From Pseudomonadota bacterium (lineage in GTDB: Bacteria; Pseudomonadota; Gammaproteobacteria; Steroidobacterales; JBCBZW01): a DNA stretch of 64,000 nucleotides. Positions 21,848 to 30,090 of the stretch are shown piece by piece. Position 1 is the first letter of the stretch. Each line of letters starts with the position of its first letter. The notes under the pieces are model-generated. The model ran no database searches, had not been told where the DNA came from, and saw only the letters and a list, made by a program, of their open reading frames with translations. The DNA lies in the NCBI GenBank assembly GCA_039193195.1, contig JBCCWS010000001.1:478530-542529 (forward strand), in the 5' to 3' direction. A program made the translations under genes and the position numbers.

Positions 21848-23473
21848 ATGCCTGTGACCTCGCCCACGCCCACAGCTCAACGACCCTCGTCCTCCCCCTC
21901 TGCCGACGCCCAGGGCGTTCCCCCGCAGGCCCTCCACCTGTGGGAGCTAGTCTCTACGGCGAGCACACCCCTAGGGGTGGTGGATGAGGCCGGTGCGGTG
22001 GTTCACAGCAACGCGGCCTTGGACGACCTTCTCGCGCAAGCGACCTTCCTCGCCGAGTGGCTGCGCGACGTCGAGGCGACGCAAGCTAAGCGCACTTCCG
22101 TCTCGGTGCCTGGCCAGTCGCCGGTGGAGCTCTACCTCGAAGCCCTGCGAGACGGTCATCGATTGCTCTTCGCTTGGCGCGAAGATGCGACCGAGCCGGG
22201 CGCCGATCGAGACCCCCTGACTGGGCTTGGCAGTCGTGCTCGCTTCGAACGTCTCTTGAAGAGCGAGCGCTACGACACGCTCCTGCTGCTAGATCTGGAT
22301 CGTTTCAAGGCGATCAACGATACGCTTGGCCACGACGCCGGGGATCAGCTCCTCAAGCTCGCCGCCAAGCGCCTCCTCAAGGCGATTCGCAACGATGACC
22401 CAATCGTGCGGCTAGGCGGTGATGAGTTCGCGATCTTCCACTGCGTAGGCGAGGGCGGCGTCGCGACGGCGGTCAGGATTGCCGAGCGGATCATCAAGCT
22501 CCTCGGCGGGCCGTTTCTGGTTGATTCGCAGACCGTACACGTAGGCGCAAGCGTCGGCGTTGCGTCCCTGCGCGCAGGGGACACCTCCCGGGAAGAGCTG
22601 TACCGCCACGCAGACCTTGCCCTCTACGCAGCCAAAGCGAACGGTCGAAACAGGTACTGGTGTTTCGAGGAGGCGCTCGAGGCGCAGGCCAATGACCGGC
22701 GCGAGATGGAGGCGCAGCTGCGCCAGGCCTTGATGTTGGGGCAACTCCGACTCTACTACCAACCCCAGGTGGACACGACGGATCGACATGTATGCGGCGT
22801 CGAGGCCTTGCTGCGTTGGGATCACCCCCATCGCGGTGAGTTGACTCCGGAACACTTCGTGCCGATGGCGGAGGAAATCGGCGAGATTCGTCCTATCGGT
22901 GAGTGGGTGTTGCGCCATGCCTGTGCCCACGCAAGCGAGTGGCCGAACGAGCTGTCGGTGGCGGTCAATGTTTCCGCCGGGCAGATCATAGACCCGCGCT
23001 TCATCGACACGGTCCGAGCGGCCCTGGACGCTGCCAAGCTCGCGCCCGCGCGCCTGGAGTTGGAGGTCACCGAGGGGGTGTTGATGTCCAACTTCCCCCT
23101 GATCCTCGAGCGCCTGAGTGCGGCCAAGGCGCTCGGAGTGTCCGTGACCTTGGATGAGTTCGGTACGGGTTACTCCTCCCTGAACTACCTCAACCGCTTT
23201 CCCTTCAGTCGGATCAAGATCGCGCGTTCCTTCGTGCGCGGCCAGCAGGATGATCCACGCGCGCGAAACCTCGTGAAGTGCGTGCTGGCATTGGGCGATA
23301 GCTTGGGGATCAGCACCTTGGCATCGGGCATTGAGACGCAAGCGCAGTGCGACGCCCTCATCGCCATTGGCTGTCGTGAAGGGCAGGGGTGGCTATTCGG
23401 CGCGCCACTGAATCACGAGGACTTGGGCGCCTACTTGCGCGAACACGAATTGTCCCCACTCGATACACCATAG
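21848..23473 (+). CDS. GGDEF-EAL dual-domain c-di-GMP protein
   Basis: About 541 residues. A Ser/Pro-rich tail leads into a PAS-like segment (about 28-110), then a GGDEF domain (120-275) and an EAL domain (285-540). The cyclase motif GGDEF (190-194) is intact and an inhibitory I-site (R181-x-x-D184) lies five residues upstream. The EAL domain keeps EAL (319-321) and the catalytic Asn and Glu regions. However, the usual DDFGTGYSSL reads DEFGTGYSSL (436-445) and the usual KID reads KIA (457-459), so phosphodiesterase activity may be weakened. No membrane segment is seen. A TTG start at 21788 is the alternative. BLUF gene follows after 8 bp. Confidence 0.9.
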   Translation: MPVTSPTPTAQRPSSSPSADAQGVPPQALHLWELVSTASTPLGVVDEAGAVVHSNAALDDLLAQATFLAEWLRDVEATQAKRTSVSVPGQSPVELYLEALRDGHRLLFAWREDATEPGADRDPLTGLGSRARFERLLKSERYDTLLLLDLDRFKAINDTLGHDAGDQLLKLAAKRLLKAIRNDDPIVRLGGDEFAIFHCVGEGGVATAVRIAERIIKLLGGPFLVDSQTVHVGASVGVASLRAGDTSREELYRHADLALYAAKANGRNRYWCFEEALEAQANDRREMEAQLRQALMLGQLRLYYQPQVDTTDRHVCGVEALLRWDHPHRGELTPEHFVPMAEEIGEIRPIGEWVLRHACAHASEWPNELSVAVNVSAGQIIDPRFIDTVRAALDAAKLAPARLELEVTEGVLMSNFPLILERLSAAKALGVSVTLDEFGTGYSSLNYLNRFPFSRIKIARSFVRGQQDDPRARNLVKCVLALGDSLGISTLASGIETQAQCDALIAIGCREGQGWLFGAPLNHEDLGAYLREHELSPLDTP

Positions 23474-23481
23474 GAGTCCCC

Positions 23482-23910
23482 ATGGCGACAGACATCTATC
23501 AGCTCGTGTACGTGAGTCGCTGCGTCATCGAAGGCGATGAGAAGGAGTACCGCGCGCAGATCGACGCGATCCTCAAGGCCTCACGCGAGAACAACCAACG
23601 CGACGAGATCACTGGCGCACTCCTTTGCAACCGGCGCTACTTCGCCCAGGTGCTCGAGGGCGGGCAGGACGTGGTGCAAGACGCCTACGAGCGGATCCAA
23701 TGCGATGAGCGCCACGAGCAGACCACGGTGCTACGCTTTCGGTCGGTACCGCGCCGTGACTTTGGCGAGTGGACCATGGCGTACGAAGGACACGACAGCG
23801 AGGCGCTGGAGTCCTTCGATCGTTTGACGCAGGAATCGCGCCTGAAGCTCGAAGAGCTGGACGGCCTCGATCTAGTTTCGTTGCTGCAAGCGCATCTGCA
23901 GGTTGCCTAG
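23482..23910 (+). CDS. Stand-alone BLUF blue-light photoreceptor
   Basis: A 142-residue protein that is a BLUF domain plus a helical C-terminal tail. All key flavin-site residues are present: Y10 in LVYVSR, N38 in the NNQRDEITGALL helix, Q56 in YFAQVLEG, and W97/M99 in FGEWTMAY. It should bind FAD and show the small red shift on blue light. GGAG precedes ATG 23482, only 8 bp after the GGDEF-EAL stop, so the two genes are almost certainly co-transcribed. The product likely acts in trans on that c-di-GMP enzyme, as PapB does on PapA in Rhodopseudomonas. Confidence 0.93.
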   Translation: MATDIYQLVYVSRCVIEGDEKEYRAQIDAILKASRENNQRDEITGALLCNRRYFAQVLEGGQDVVQDAYERIQCDERHEQTTVLRFRSVPRRDFGEWTMAYEGHDSEALESFDRLTQESRLKLEELDGLDLVSLLQAHLQVA

Positions 23911-23919
23911 GCTACTCAT

Positions 23920-26136
23920 TCATTTCGGGGCGGGCGAACCAAGGCCCACGACGCCGATCAGAAACGCGTACTCGAGGGCGTAGTCGCGTAGGCGCTGATA
24001 GCGCGCCGCAGACCCTCGGTGACCGGCCTCCATGTCCGTGTACAGCAGCAGTGGATGCGTGTCCGTCTTCGTCGTCCGTAGGCGGGCCACCCATTTGGCC
24101 GGCTCCCAGTACTGCACCGCCGGATCCTGCAGGCCGGAGGTCACCAGCATCGCGGGGTACGCCTGATCGCTCACGCGATCGTAGGGCGAGTACTGGCGCA
24201 TGTACGCGTAATCCCCCGGTTCGTTCGGGTTCCCCCACTCGTCGTACTCGAAGGTGGTGAGCGGGATCGACTCATCCAACATGGTCGTGAGTACATCAAC
24301 GAACGGCACGCCGGCGATAAGCGCGCGAAAGCGCTTGGGCGCCATGTTGGCCACCGCCCCTATCAGCAACCCGCCGGCGCTTCGCCCGCTGCCGACGAGC
24401 CCGTCTGGCGCCGACCAGCCCTGCTCGACCAGCGCCTGCGCGACGTCGATAAAGTCGGTGAAGGTGTTCAGTTTGTGCTGCATTCGGCCATGTTCGTACC
24501 ACGCGCGCCCCAGCTCCTGACCGCCGCGGATGTGGGCGATGGCAAAGACGAAGCCACGGTCGACCAAAGGCAGCATGCGCAGGGCGAAGTCAGGCTCCGA
24601 ATCGATGCCGTAGGCGCCGTAACCGGTGAGGTACAGGGGCTGGCTGCCGTCGGGCTCCATGTCGCGACGGCGTAGGAGCGTGACCGGTACCTGAGCGTCG
24701 TCGCGTGCGGTGACCGTGAAGCGCTCCACCGCGTAGCGCTCGCGATCGAAGGTGGGGCCCGCGTAGTCTTGCTTGAGCACGCGCCTCTCGCCGCTCAGTA
24801 AATCGAGTTCGAAGATCGTCTCAGGTGTTGCGAGGGAGGAGTAGCTGTAGCGCAAGGAGGAGCTCGATGGATCTGGGTTGTCGTCGATGCTCGCCACGTA
24901 GGCGGGTTCGCTAGCGGCGATGAGGTATCCGGTGTCGAGGCGAGGTACATCGTCCTCGCCGCGTGGCAGTACCCGCAGGCGACCGATACCGGACTCGGTC
25001 TCCCCTAGCACGACGGCGTGGTCGAATACGGCGAAGTCGGTCAGCAAGACCTCCTCGCGCTCTGGGACCAGCAGCTCCCAGTTCTGGCGCTTATCGGCGT
25101 TCACTACGTCCGTGCGATACAAGCGGAAGTTGGGGGCGTCCCCGTTGGAGAGCAGGTACACGGCATCGCCCGCGGTCTCCACGACGTATTCATGGCCGGC
25201 TTGGCGCGGCAACAAGGGAACGGGCGTGCCGTCGGGGGTATGGGCGTCGAGCAGACGTACCTCGGTGGTCAGGGTGCTCGTGAGGTCAATCTGCAGGTAG
25301 CGCTCGTCGCGCGTGCGCCCGATCGTGAGATAAAAGGTGCTATCGGGCTCCTCGTACACCAGAGCGGGTGGTGTAACAGGCTGGTCTAGGCGAATCCTGA
25401 AAACCCGATGGGGGCGTAGGGTCTCCTCCTCTCGGCGCACGAAGAACAGGGTTTGGTTGTCCGCCGCCCACGCCAGGTCCGCTTCTAGTTGCTCAATGCG
25501 CGGCACGAGCACCGATTTTCCGGTGGCGATCTCGCGCACGTGCAGGTCGTACTCGCCGCGGGCGCGCGTGTCCTGGGTGTACGCTAGGAGGCGGCCATTA
25601 TCGCTGACGGCAATGGCGCCTACCTCATAGAATTCATGGCTGGCCGCTTCCACGTTTTCATCGAGCAGGATCTCCTCTCGCGCCTCCAGGGTCCCCTTGC
25701 GGCGCGCGTGGACGGCGTACTCCCTGCCCGCTTCGTAGCGAGCGTAGTACCAGTAGCCTGAGTCGAAAACGGGGACGGTGGCATCATCGGGCTTCAAGCG
25801 GGAGAACAGATCCTGGTAGAGCGCCTCGCGCAGGGCCGCGTGGGGTGCCAGGCTAGCCTCGGTGTAGGCGTTTTCAGCACGCAGGTAGTCGAGCACTTGA
25901 GGGTTGGACCGCGCGTCGTCGCGCAGCCAGTAGTAGGGATCGACGCGCGTCTCCCCGTGAGCAAACAGCTCGTAGGGCTGTGCAGGCGCGATCGGTGGCT
26001 TGGGCGTCGGCTTCGCGTCATGGGACATCGGGGCGGTGGTCTCCTGGAGCGTTGGCGCGGATTCGGTTATGGCGGCGTCGTGGACGGTGGCGCCGAGCAC
26101 TAGCCACCAAAGGGCGGCTCGTGCGGCGCCTGTCAT
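23920..26136 (-). CDS. Prolyl-oligopeptidase family serine peptidase (oligopeptidase B-like)
   Basis: A 738-residue S9A peptidase with an N-terminal beta-propeller and a C-terminal alpha/beta hydrolase domain. The nucleophile is the Ser of GSGRSAGG and the catalytic His lies in GHRGSAARY. The N-terminus (MTGAARAALWWLVLGATVHDA) looks like a membrane or export signal, so the enzyme may be periplasmic, unlike cytoplasmic PtrB. ATG 26136 overlaps the stop of the upstream small gene as ATGA, favouring it over a TTG at 26175. Oligopeptidase B cleaves after basic residues; the exact specificity is inferred. Confidence 0.88.
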   Translation of the reverse strand: MTGAARAALWWLVLGATVHDAAITESAPTLQETTAPMSHDAKPTPKPPIAPAQPYELFAHGETRVDPYYWLRDDARSNPQVLDYLRAENAYTEASLAPHAALREALYQDLFSRLKPDDATVPVFDSGYWYYARYEAGREYAVHARRKGTLEAREEILLDENVEAASHEFYEVGAIAVSDNGRLLAYTQDTRARGEYDLHVREIATGKSVLVPRIEQLEADLAWAADNQTLFFVRREEETLRPHRVFRIRLDQPVTPPALVYEEPDSTFYLTIGRTRDERYLQIDLTSTLTTEVRLLDAHTPDGTPVPLLPRQAGHEYVVETAGDAVYLLSNGDAPNFRLYRTDVVNADKRQNWELLVPEREEVLLTDFAVFDHAVVLGETESGIGRLRVLPRGEDDVPRLDTGYLIAASEPAYVASIDDNPDPSSSSLRYSYSSLATPETIFELDLLSGERRVLKQDYAGPTFDRERYAVERFTVTARDDAQVPVTLLRRRDMEPDGSQPLYLTGYGAYGIDSEPDFALRMLPLVDRGFVFAIAHIRGGQELGRAWYEHGRMQHKLNTFTDFIDVAQALVEQGWSAPDGLVGSGRSAGGLLIGAVANMAPKRFRALIAGVPFVDVLTTMLDESIPLTTFEYDEWGNPNEPGDYAYMRQYSPYDRVSDQAYPAMLVTSGLQDPAVQYWEPAKWVARLRTTKTDTHPLLLYTDMEAGHRGSAARYQRLRDYALEYAFLIGVVGLGSPAPK

Positions 26137-26495
26137 CGCTCGCGCGCGAGAAGTGAACGGGTGCGGTTGTTCCAACGCAACCCGCTCGTACGGCTCGGTG
26201 CGGGCGCGTGAACCGTGAGACTGAGCAGCGCGGCGGAGCGCACGCCGTGGTAGTTCTCGGCGGGAGCGAGGCCGCGGTGGGTCATTCTCGCGCCGTCGAT
26301 GATGAGGGTGCTCATGTCGCTGCGCACGAGCAGCACGTCGGCACCAGCCCCTGAGCGCAGCGGCTGTGATCCTTGGGTTGTCTCACCTGTCAGACGCCCG
26401 AACATGGCCACGGCGCTGAGCAGTAGGCTTAGGGAATCGATGGCGAACAGGCGTGATGCCAACGTGGCCTCAGGGGCGGTGGTAAGGCGCGGCAT
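26133..26495 (-). CDS. Small unknown protein upstream of the oligopeptidase
   Basis: A 120-residue reading frame from ATG 26495 (MPRLTTAPEATLASRLFAID). I see no recognisable domain. It has a short hydrophobic stretch (LSLLLSAVAMFG) and a basic C-terminus. The 4-base ATGA overlap of its stop with the oligopeptidase start and the fit between two same-strand genes support it. A non-coding origin remains possible. Confidence 0.4.
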   Translation of the reverse strand: MPRLTTAPEATLASRLFAIDSLSLLLSAVAMFGRLTGETTQGSQPLRSGAGADVLLVRSDMSTLIIDGARMTHRGLAPAENYHGVRSAALLSLTVHAPAPSRTSGLRWNNRTRSLLARER

Positions 26496-26533
26496 GGGGG
26501 CATTCTCGGCGGTGAGTGATTCGAGGTCTTGGC

Positions 26534-27571
26534 TTACGCGGAGGGCGTGATGGTCTCGGCCTGTCGCAAGAGCCAGTCGGGCACGGCAAAGCCGCGGTCC
26601 CGTAGCCAGTCGGGATTGTACAAACGCTTCATGTAGCGCAGCCCCGTATCGCACAGAATGGTCACGATCGTCTTGCCAGGTCCCAAGGCCTGGCCGAGGC
26701 GAATGGCGCCGGCCACGTTCACGCCGCTGGACGAGCCGAGCAGCAACCCCTCCTCGCGCATCAGGTCGAACACCAGAGGAACGGACTCCTCATCCCCGAT
26801 GCGGTAGGCCACGTCCACCCTCACGTCCTCGAGGTTGGCGGTGATGCGGCTGTTTCCGATGCCCTCGCTAATGGAGCTACCCTCCACCTTCAGTTCGCCA
26901 TGGCGGTAGTGGTTGAACAGCGCGGAGCCGGTCGGGTCGGCGAGGCCGATCTTCACCTTCGGGTTGCGAGCACGCAGGGCCATGGCCACGCCGCCGAGGG
27001 TGCCGCCGGTGCCTGCGGCGCATATGAATCCGTCCACAGTGCCGGCGGTCTGATCGAAGATCTCGGGGCCTGTAGTCGCGGCGTGCATCTCGCGGTTCGC
27101 CGTGTTGTCGAACTGGTTTGCCCAGAAGGCGCCGCGCGGGTCGCTCTGCGCCAGCGTCTCGGCTTCTCGCTTGGACACGTGCACGAAGTGGTTCGGGTCT
27201 TTGAATGGGACAGCGGGGATTAACTTCACTTCCGCTCCGTAGGCTTGAAGGGTCTGCACCTTCTCCACGCTCTGCGTGTTTGGCATGACTATGCGAACCC
27301 GATAGCCGAGGGCGTTGGCCACCACCGCGAGGCCGATGCCCGTGTTGCCTGCTGTGCCCTCGACGATGGTGCCGCCCGCCTCGAGCATGCCGCGCGCTTC
27401 GGCGTCGCGCACGATGCCCAGTGCGGCGCGATCCTTCACTGAAGCGCCGGGGTTCATCCACTCGGCCTTGCCGTAGATCTGGCAGCCGGTGAGCTCGCTA
27501 GCGCGCTGCAGGCGGATCAGCGGAGTGTTGCCGATCGCCTCGCAGACGTCGCGATAGGGTGCGCGTGCCAT
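26534..27571 (-). CDS. Cysteine synthase-like PLP enzyme
   Basis: A 345-residue fold-type II PLP enzyme. K46 in MNPGASVKDRA is the PLP Lys, with GTAGNTGIGLAVVAN and the phosphate loop CAAGTGGTLGG. It lacks CBS domains. The likely reaction is O-acetylserine plus sulfide to cysteine (CysK/CysM group), possibly with other nucleophiles. The ATG is 1 bp from the prfA stop, so it is probably co-transcribed with hemA-prfA, in the place where prmC usually stands. Confidence 0.87.
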   Translation of the reverse strand: MARAPYRDVCEAIGNTPLIRLQRASELTGCQIYGKAEWMNPGASVKDRAALGIVRDAEARGMLEAGGTIVEGTAGNTGIGLAVVANALGYRVRIVMPNTQSVEKVQTLQAYGAEVKLIPAVPFKDPNHFVHVSKREAETLAQSDPRGAFWANQFDNTANREMHAATTGPEIFDQTAGTVDGFICAAGTGGTLGGVAMALRARNPKVKIGLADPTGSALFNHYRHGELKVEGSSISEGIGNSRITANLEDVRVDVAYRIGDEESVPLVFDLMREEGLLLGSSSGVNVAGAIRLGQALGPGKTIVTILCDTGLRYMKRLYNPDWLRDRGFAVPDWLLRQAETITPSA

Positions 27572-27572
27572 G

Positions 27573-28664
27573 TTAGTTAGATTCCTTGGCTAACCTTGCC
27601 ATGAGGTCTGCCTGATGTTGACTGACGAGGGGCTCCACCACGAGATCGAGCGCACCGCCGACGACTTCTTCTAAGCGGTAAAGGGTCAGGTTGATGCGAT
27701 GGTCGGTGACGCGGCCCTGGGGGTAGTTGTACGTGCGGATTCGCTCGGAACGGTCGCCGGAGCCCACCTGTAGCCGCCGGTCTTGCGCTATAGCGCTGGT
27801 TCGCTTTTCCTGCTCCGCATCCTGCAGGCGAGCCTGTAGCAGGCTCATGGCCCGAGCCTTGTTCTTGTGTTGGGAACGTTCGTCCTGACACTCGACGACG
27901 GTACCCGTCGGCAGGTGGGTGATGCGCACGGCTGAGTCCGTCTTGTTGACGTGCTGGCCGCCGGCGCCTGAGGCGCGGTAGGTGTCAATGCGAAGCTCGT
28001 CCGAGCTGATCGTGATCTCGCCGAGGTCGTCCGCCTCGGGTAGGATCGCTACGGTACAGGCAGAGGTGTGGATGCGCCCCTGCGTCTCCGTGGCAGGCAC
28101 GCGCTGTACGCGGTGGGTGCCGGATTCGAACTTCAGCTTCGAAAACGCACCCTGACCTTCCACGCGGGTAATGATCTCCCTGTAGCCGCCGTGCTCGCCC
28201 GGCGCCTCGCTGAGTATCTCCACACTGAAGCGGTGCTTTTCCGCGTAGCGCTGATACATGCGGAAGAGGTCGCCAGCGAAGATCGCGGCCTCATCGCCGC
28301 CAGTGCCCGCGCGGATTTCGAGGAAGATGTTCTTGTCATCGTTTGGGTCGCTCGGCAGCAGGTGCGTGCGCAGGGCGAGCTCGAGTCGCTCGATGTCGTC
28401 CTTCGCCTGGGCGATCTCCTCGTTGGCGAGCTCGCGCATCTCTGGGTCAGAGTCTTTGGCGAGCTCCTGTGCCGAGGTCATCGCATCCTGTGCCTCGCGC
28501 CAAGACGAGAAATCACGCGTCACCGGCTCCAGCTTGCCGTGTTCGCGCATGAGCTTTTGGAAGCGGGGTTGGTCGGCGATCACTTCCGCCTCGCCCAACA
28601 GGGCGCCCACCTCTTCAAAGCGTTCACATAATGCTTCTAACTGATTGAGGATGCCCTGCTGCAT
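27573..28664 (-). CDS. prfA: Peptide chain release factor 1
   Basis: A 363-residue RF1. The stop-codon tripeptide PAT is at 190-192 and the catalytic GGQ at 235-237 in [18 protein letters not shown]1 reads UAA and UAG and triggers peptide release. Its Gln is the target of PrmC, encoded more than 11 kb away. It follows hemA on the same strand after 51 bp containing a hairpin. Confidence 0.98.
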   Translation of the reverse strand: MQQGILNQLEALCERFEEVGALLGEAEVIADQPRFQKLMREHGKLEPVTRDFSSWREAQDAMTSAQELAKDSDPEMRELANEEIAQAKDDIERLELALRTHLLPSDPNDDKNIFLEIRAGTGGDEAAIFAGDLFRMYQRYAEKHRFSVEILSEAPGEHGGYREIITRVEGQGAFSKLKFESGTHRVQRVPATETQGRIHTSACTVAILPEADDLGEITISSDELRIDTYRASGAGGQHVNKTDSAVRITHLPTGTVVECQDERSQHKNKARAMSLLQARLQDAEQEKRTSAIAQDRRLQVGSGDRSERIRTYNYPQGRVTDHRINLTLYRLEEVVGGALDLVVEPLVSQHQADLMARLAKESN

Positions 28665-28695
28665 AGGCCCTTGGTTTGAGTGAATAGATTGGGTA

Positions 28696-28711
28696 GCCGC
28701 CGGTAGGCGGC
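28696..28711. repeat. Hairpin between hemA and prfA
   Basis: GCCGCC at 28696-28701, a GGTA loop and GGCGGC at 28706-28711 form a perfect short hairpin inside the 51-bp hemA-prfA gap. No run of T follows on the minus strand, so it is not a convincing terminator. It may affect RNA stability or processing. Confidence 0.35.
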
Positions 28712-28715
28712 TGAG

Positions 28716-29972
28716 CTACTGCGGCTTGGTGACGCCGAACAGCTCACGCGAGGTGGCGAGGAGGGTCTCGTCACCGTCTTCGCCCGCCACGCGCATGCGG
28801 GTGGTCGGCGCGTGCAGCAGCTTGTTGGTGAGCGTGGTGGTGACCCACGCCAGCACCTCGTCCGCGTCACGACCGGCGGCCAGCATGCGACTGGCATGCT
28901 CCTGCACATCCGCGCTCACCACTTCAGCCTGGTGGCGCACTTCTCGGATCACAGGCACTGCATCGAGGAGCTTTAGGTTGCGCTCGAAGCGGGTGACCTC
29001 GTTGTCCACAATCTTGACCGCCGCCCGCGCCGCTTGTTCCCGCAGGCGCATGTTGTCTCGGACCACCTCTTCAAGATCGTCCACCGTGTACAGGTAGATG
29101 TCTGGTAGTTCACCCACCTCGGGGGCGACATCGCGCGGCACGGCGAGATCGACGATGAAAATGGGCTTACGCTTGCGCGCCTTGAGGGCCCGTTGCACCA
29201 GCGGCGCATCAAGGATCGGCTCTGGGCTGGCCGTGGAGCAAATCACCATGTCGGCTTCTGCCAGGTGCTCGCCGATGTCCGACAGGGGAACGGCGAAGGC
29301 GGAGAGTGAGTCCGCCAGGCGGCGGGCTCGATCCGCGCTGCGATTGGCGAAGATCATGCGCCGCAGGCCGCGGCTGCGCAGGTGACGCGCCGCCAGCTCG
29401 ATGGTCTGCCCAGCGCCCACGAACAGTGAGGTCTGGCGCGAGAAGTCCGAGAAGATGCTGCTCGCAAGGCTTACGGAGGCGGACGCCACGGAAACTGCCG
29501 AGGCGCCGATGCCGGTGTCGCTGCGAACTTGCTTGGCCACGGAGAAGGCCTGCTGAAACAGGCGATTCAAGACCGGCCCGACCGCACCGTGTTCGCCGGC
29601 GAGGCGGTACGCGTCCTTCACTTGGCCGAGGATCTGCGGCTCGCCCAGGACCATGGAGTCTAGGCCGCATGCGACCCGGAAGGCATGGCGGATCGCGTCT
29701 CCCTGTTCCTTGGTGAACAGCGACTTATCGGCCTCGCCGCCGAGCGCGCGTGTCTCGCGCAGCCAATCGTTGGCCTGGGTACTGCCGTCGTCCGCGCCAA
29801 CCACGTAGAGTTCTGTACGATTACAGGTGGAGACGATCATCCCCTCCTGCACGTCGGGCAAGCTGACCAGCGAGCGCAGCGCGTCCGGAATCCCAGCGGG
29901 GTCGAAGCTCACGCGCTCGCGCACGGCGAGGGGCGCGGTGTGGTGGTTCAACCCGAGAACGAAAAGCGACAT
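28716..29972 (-). CDS. hemA: Glutamyl-tRNA reductase
   Basis: A 418-residue HemA. The catalytic Cys50 lies in IVSTCNRTELY, and the NADPH domain contains VGAGQTIELAARHLRSRG. It reduces Glu-tRNA(Glu) to glutamate-1-semialdehyde, the first committed step of tetrapyrrole synthesis, relevant here also for cobalamin used by MetH. The frame extends to 30044, but ATG 29972 (MSLFVLGLNHHTAPLAVRER) is the standard family start. It is divergent from the TPR lipoprotein gene. Confidence 0.97.
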   Translation of the reverse strand: MSLFVLGLNHHTAPLAVRERVSFDPAGIPDALRSLVSLPDVQEGMIVSTCNRTELYVVGADDGSTQANDWLRETRALGGEADKSLFTKEQGDAIRHAFRVACGLDSMVLGEPQILGQVKDAYRLAGEHGAVGPVLNRLFQQAFSVAKQVRSDTGIGASAVSVASASVSLASSIFSDFSRQTSLFVGAGQTIELAARHLRSRGLRRMIFANRSADRARRLADSLSAFAVPLSDIGEHLAEADMVICSTASPEPILDAPLVQRALKARKRKPIFIVDLAVPRDVAPEVGELPDIYLYTVDDLEEVVRDNMRLREQAARAAVKIVDNEVTRFERNLKLLDAVPVIREVRHQAEVVSADVQEHASRMLAAGRDADEVLAWVTTTLTNKLLHAPTTRMRVAGEDGDETLLATSRELFGVTKPQ

Positions 29973-30090
29973 GCGATTGCTATCCGGCCCAAAATGCCGA
30001 CGATGACCTACTTTGGGATTTTCCGAGGTTCTGGCTGTCAACACAAGATGTCTCAGCCGCTGTCAGGTGCTTTTGTCATGTCGCCCGTCC

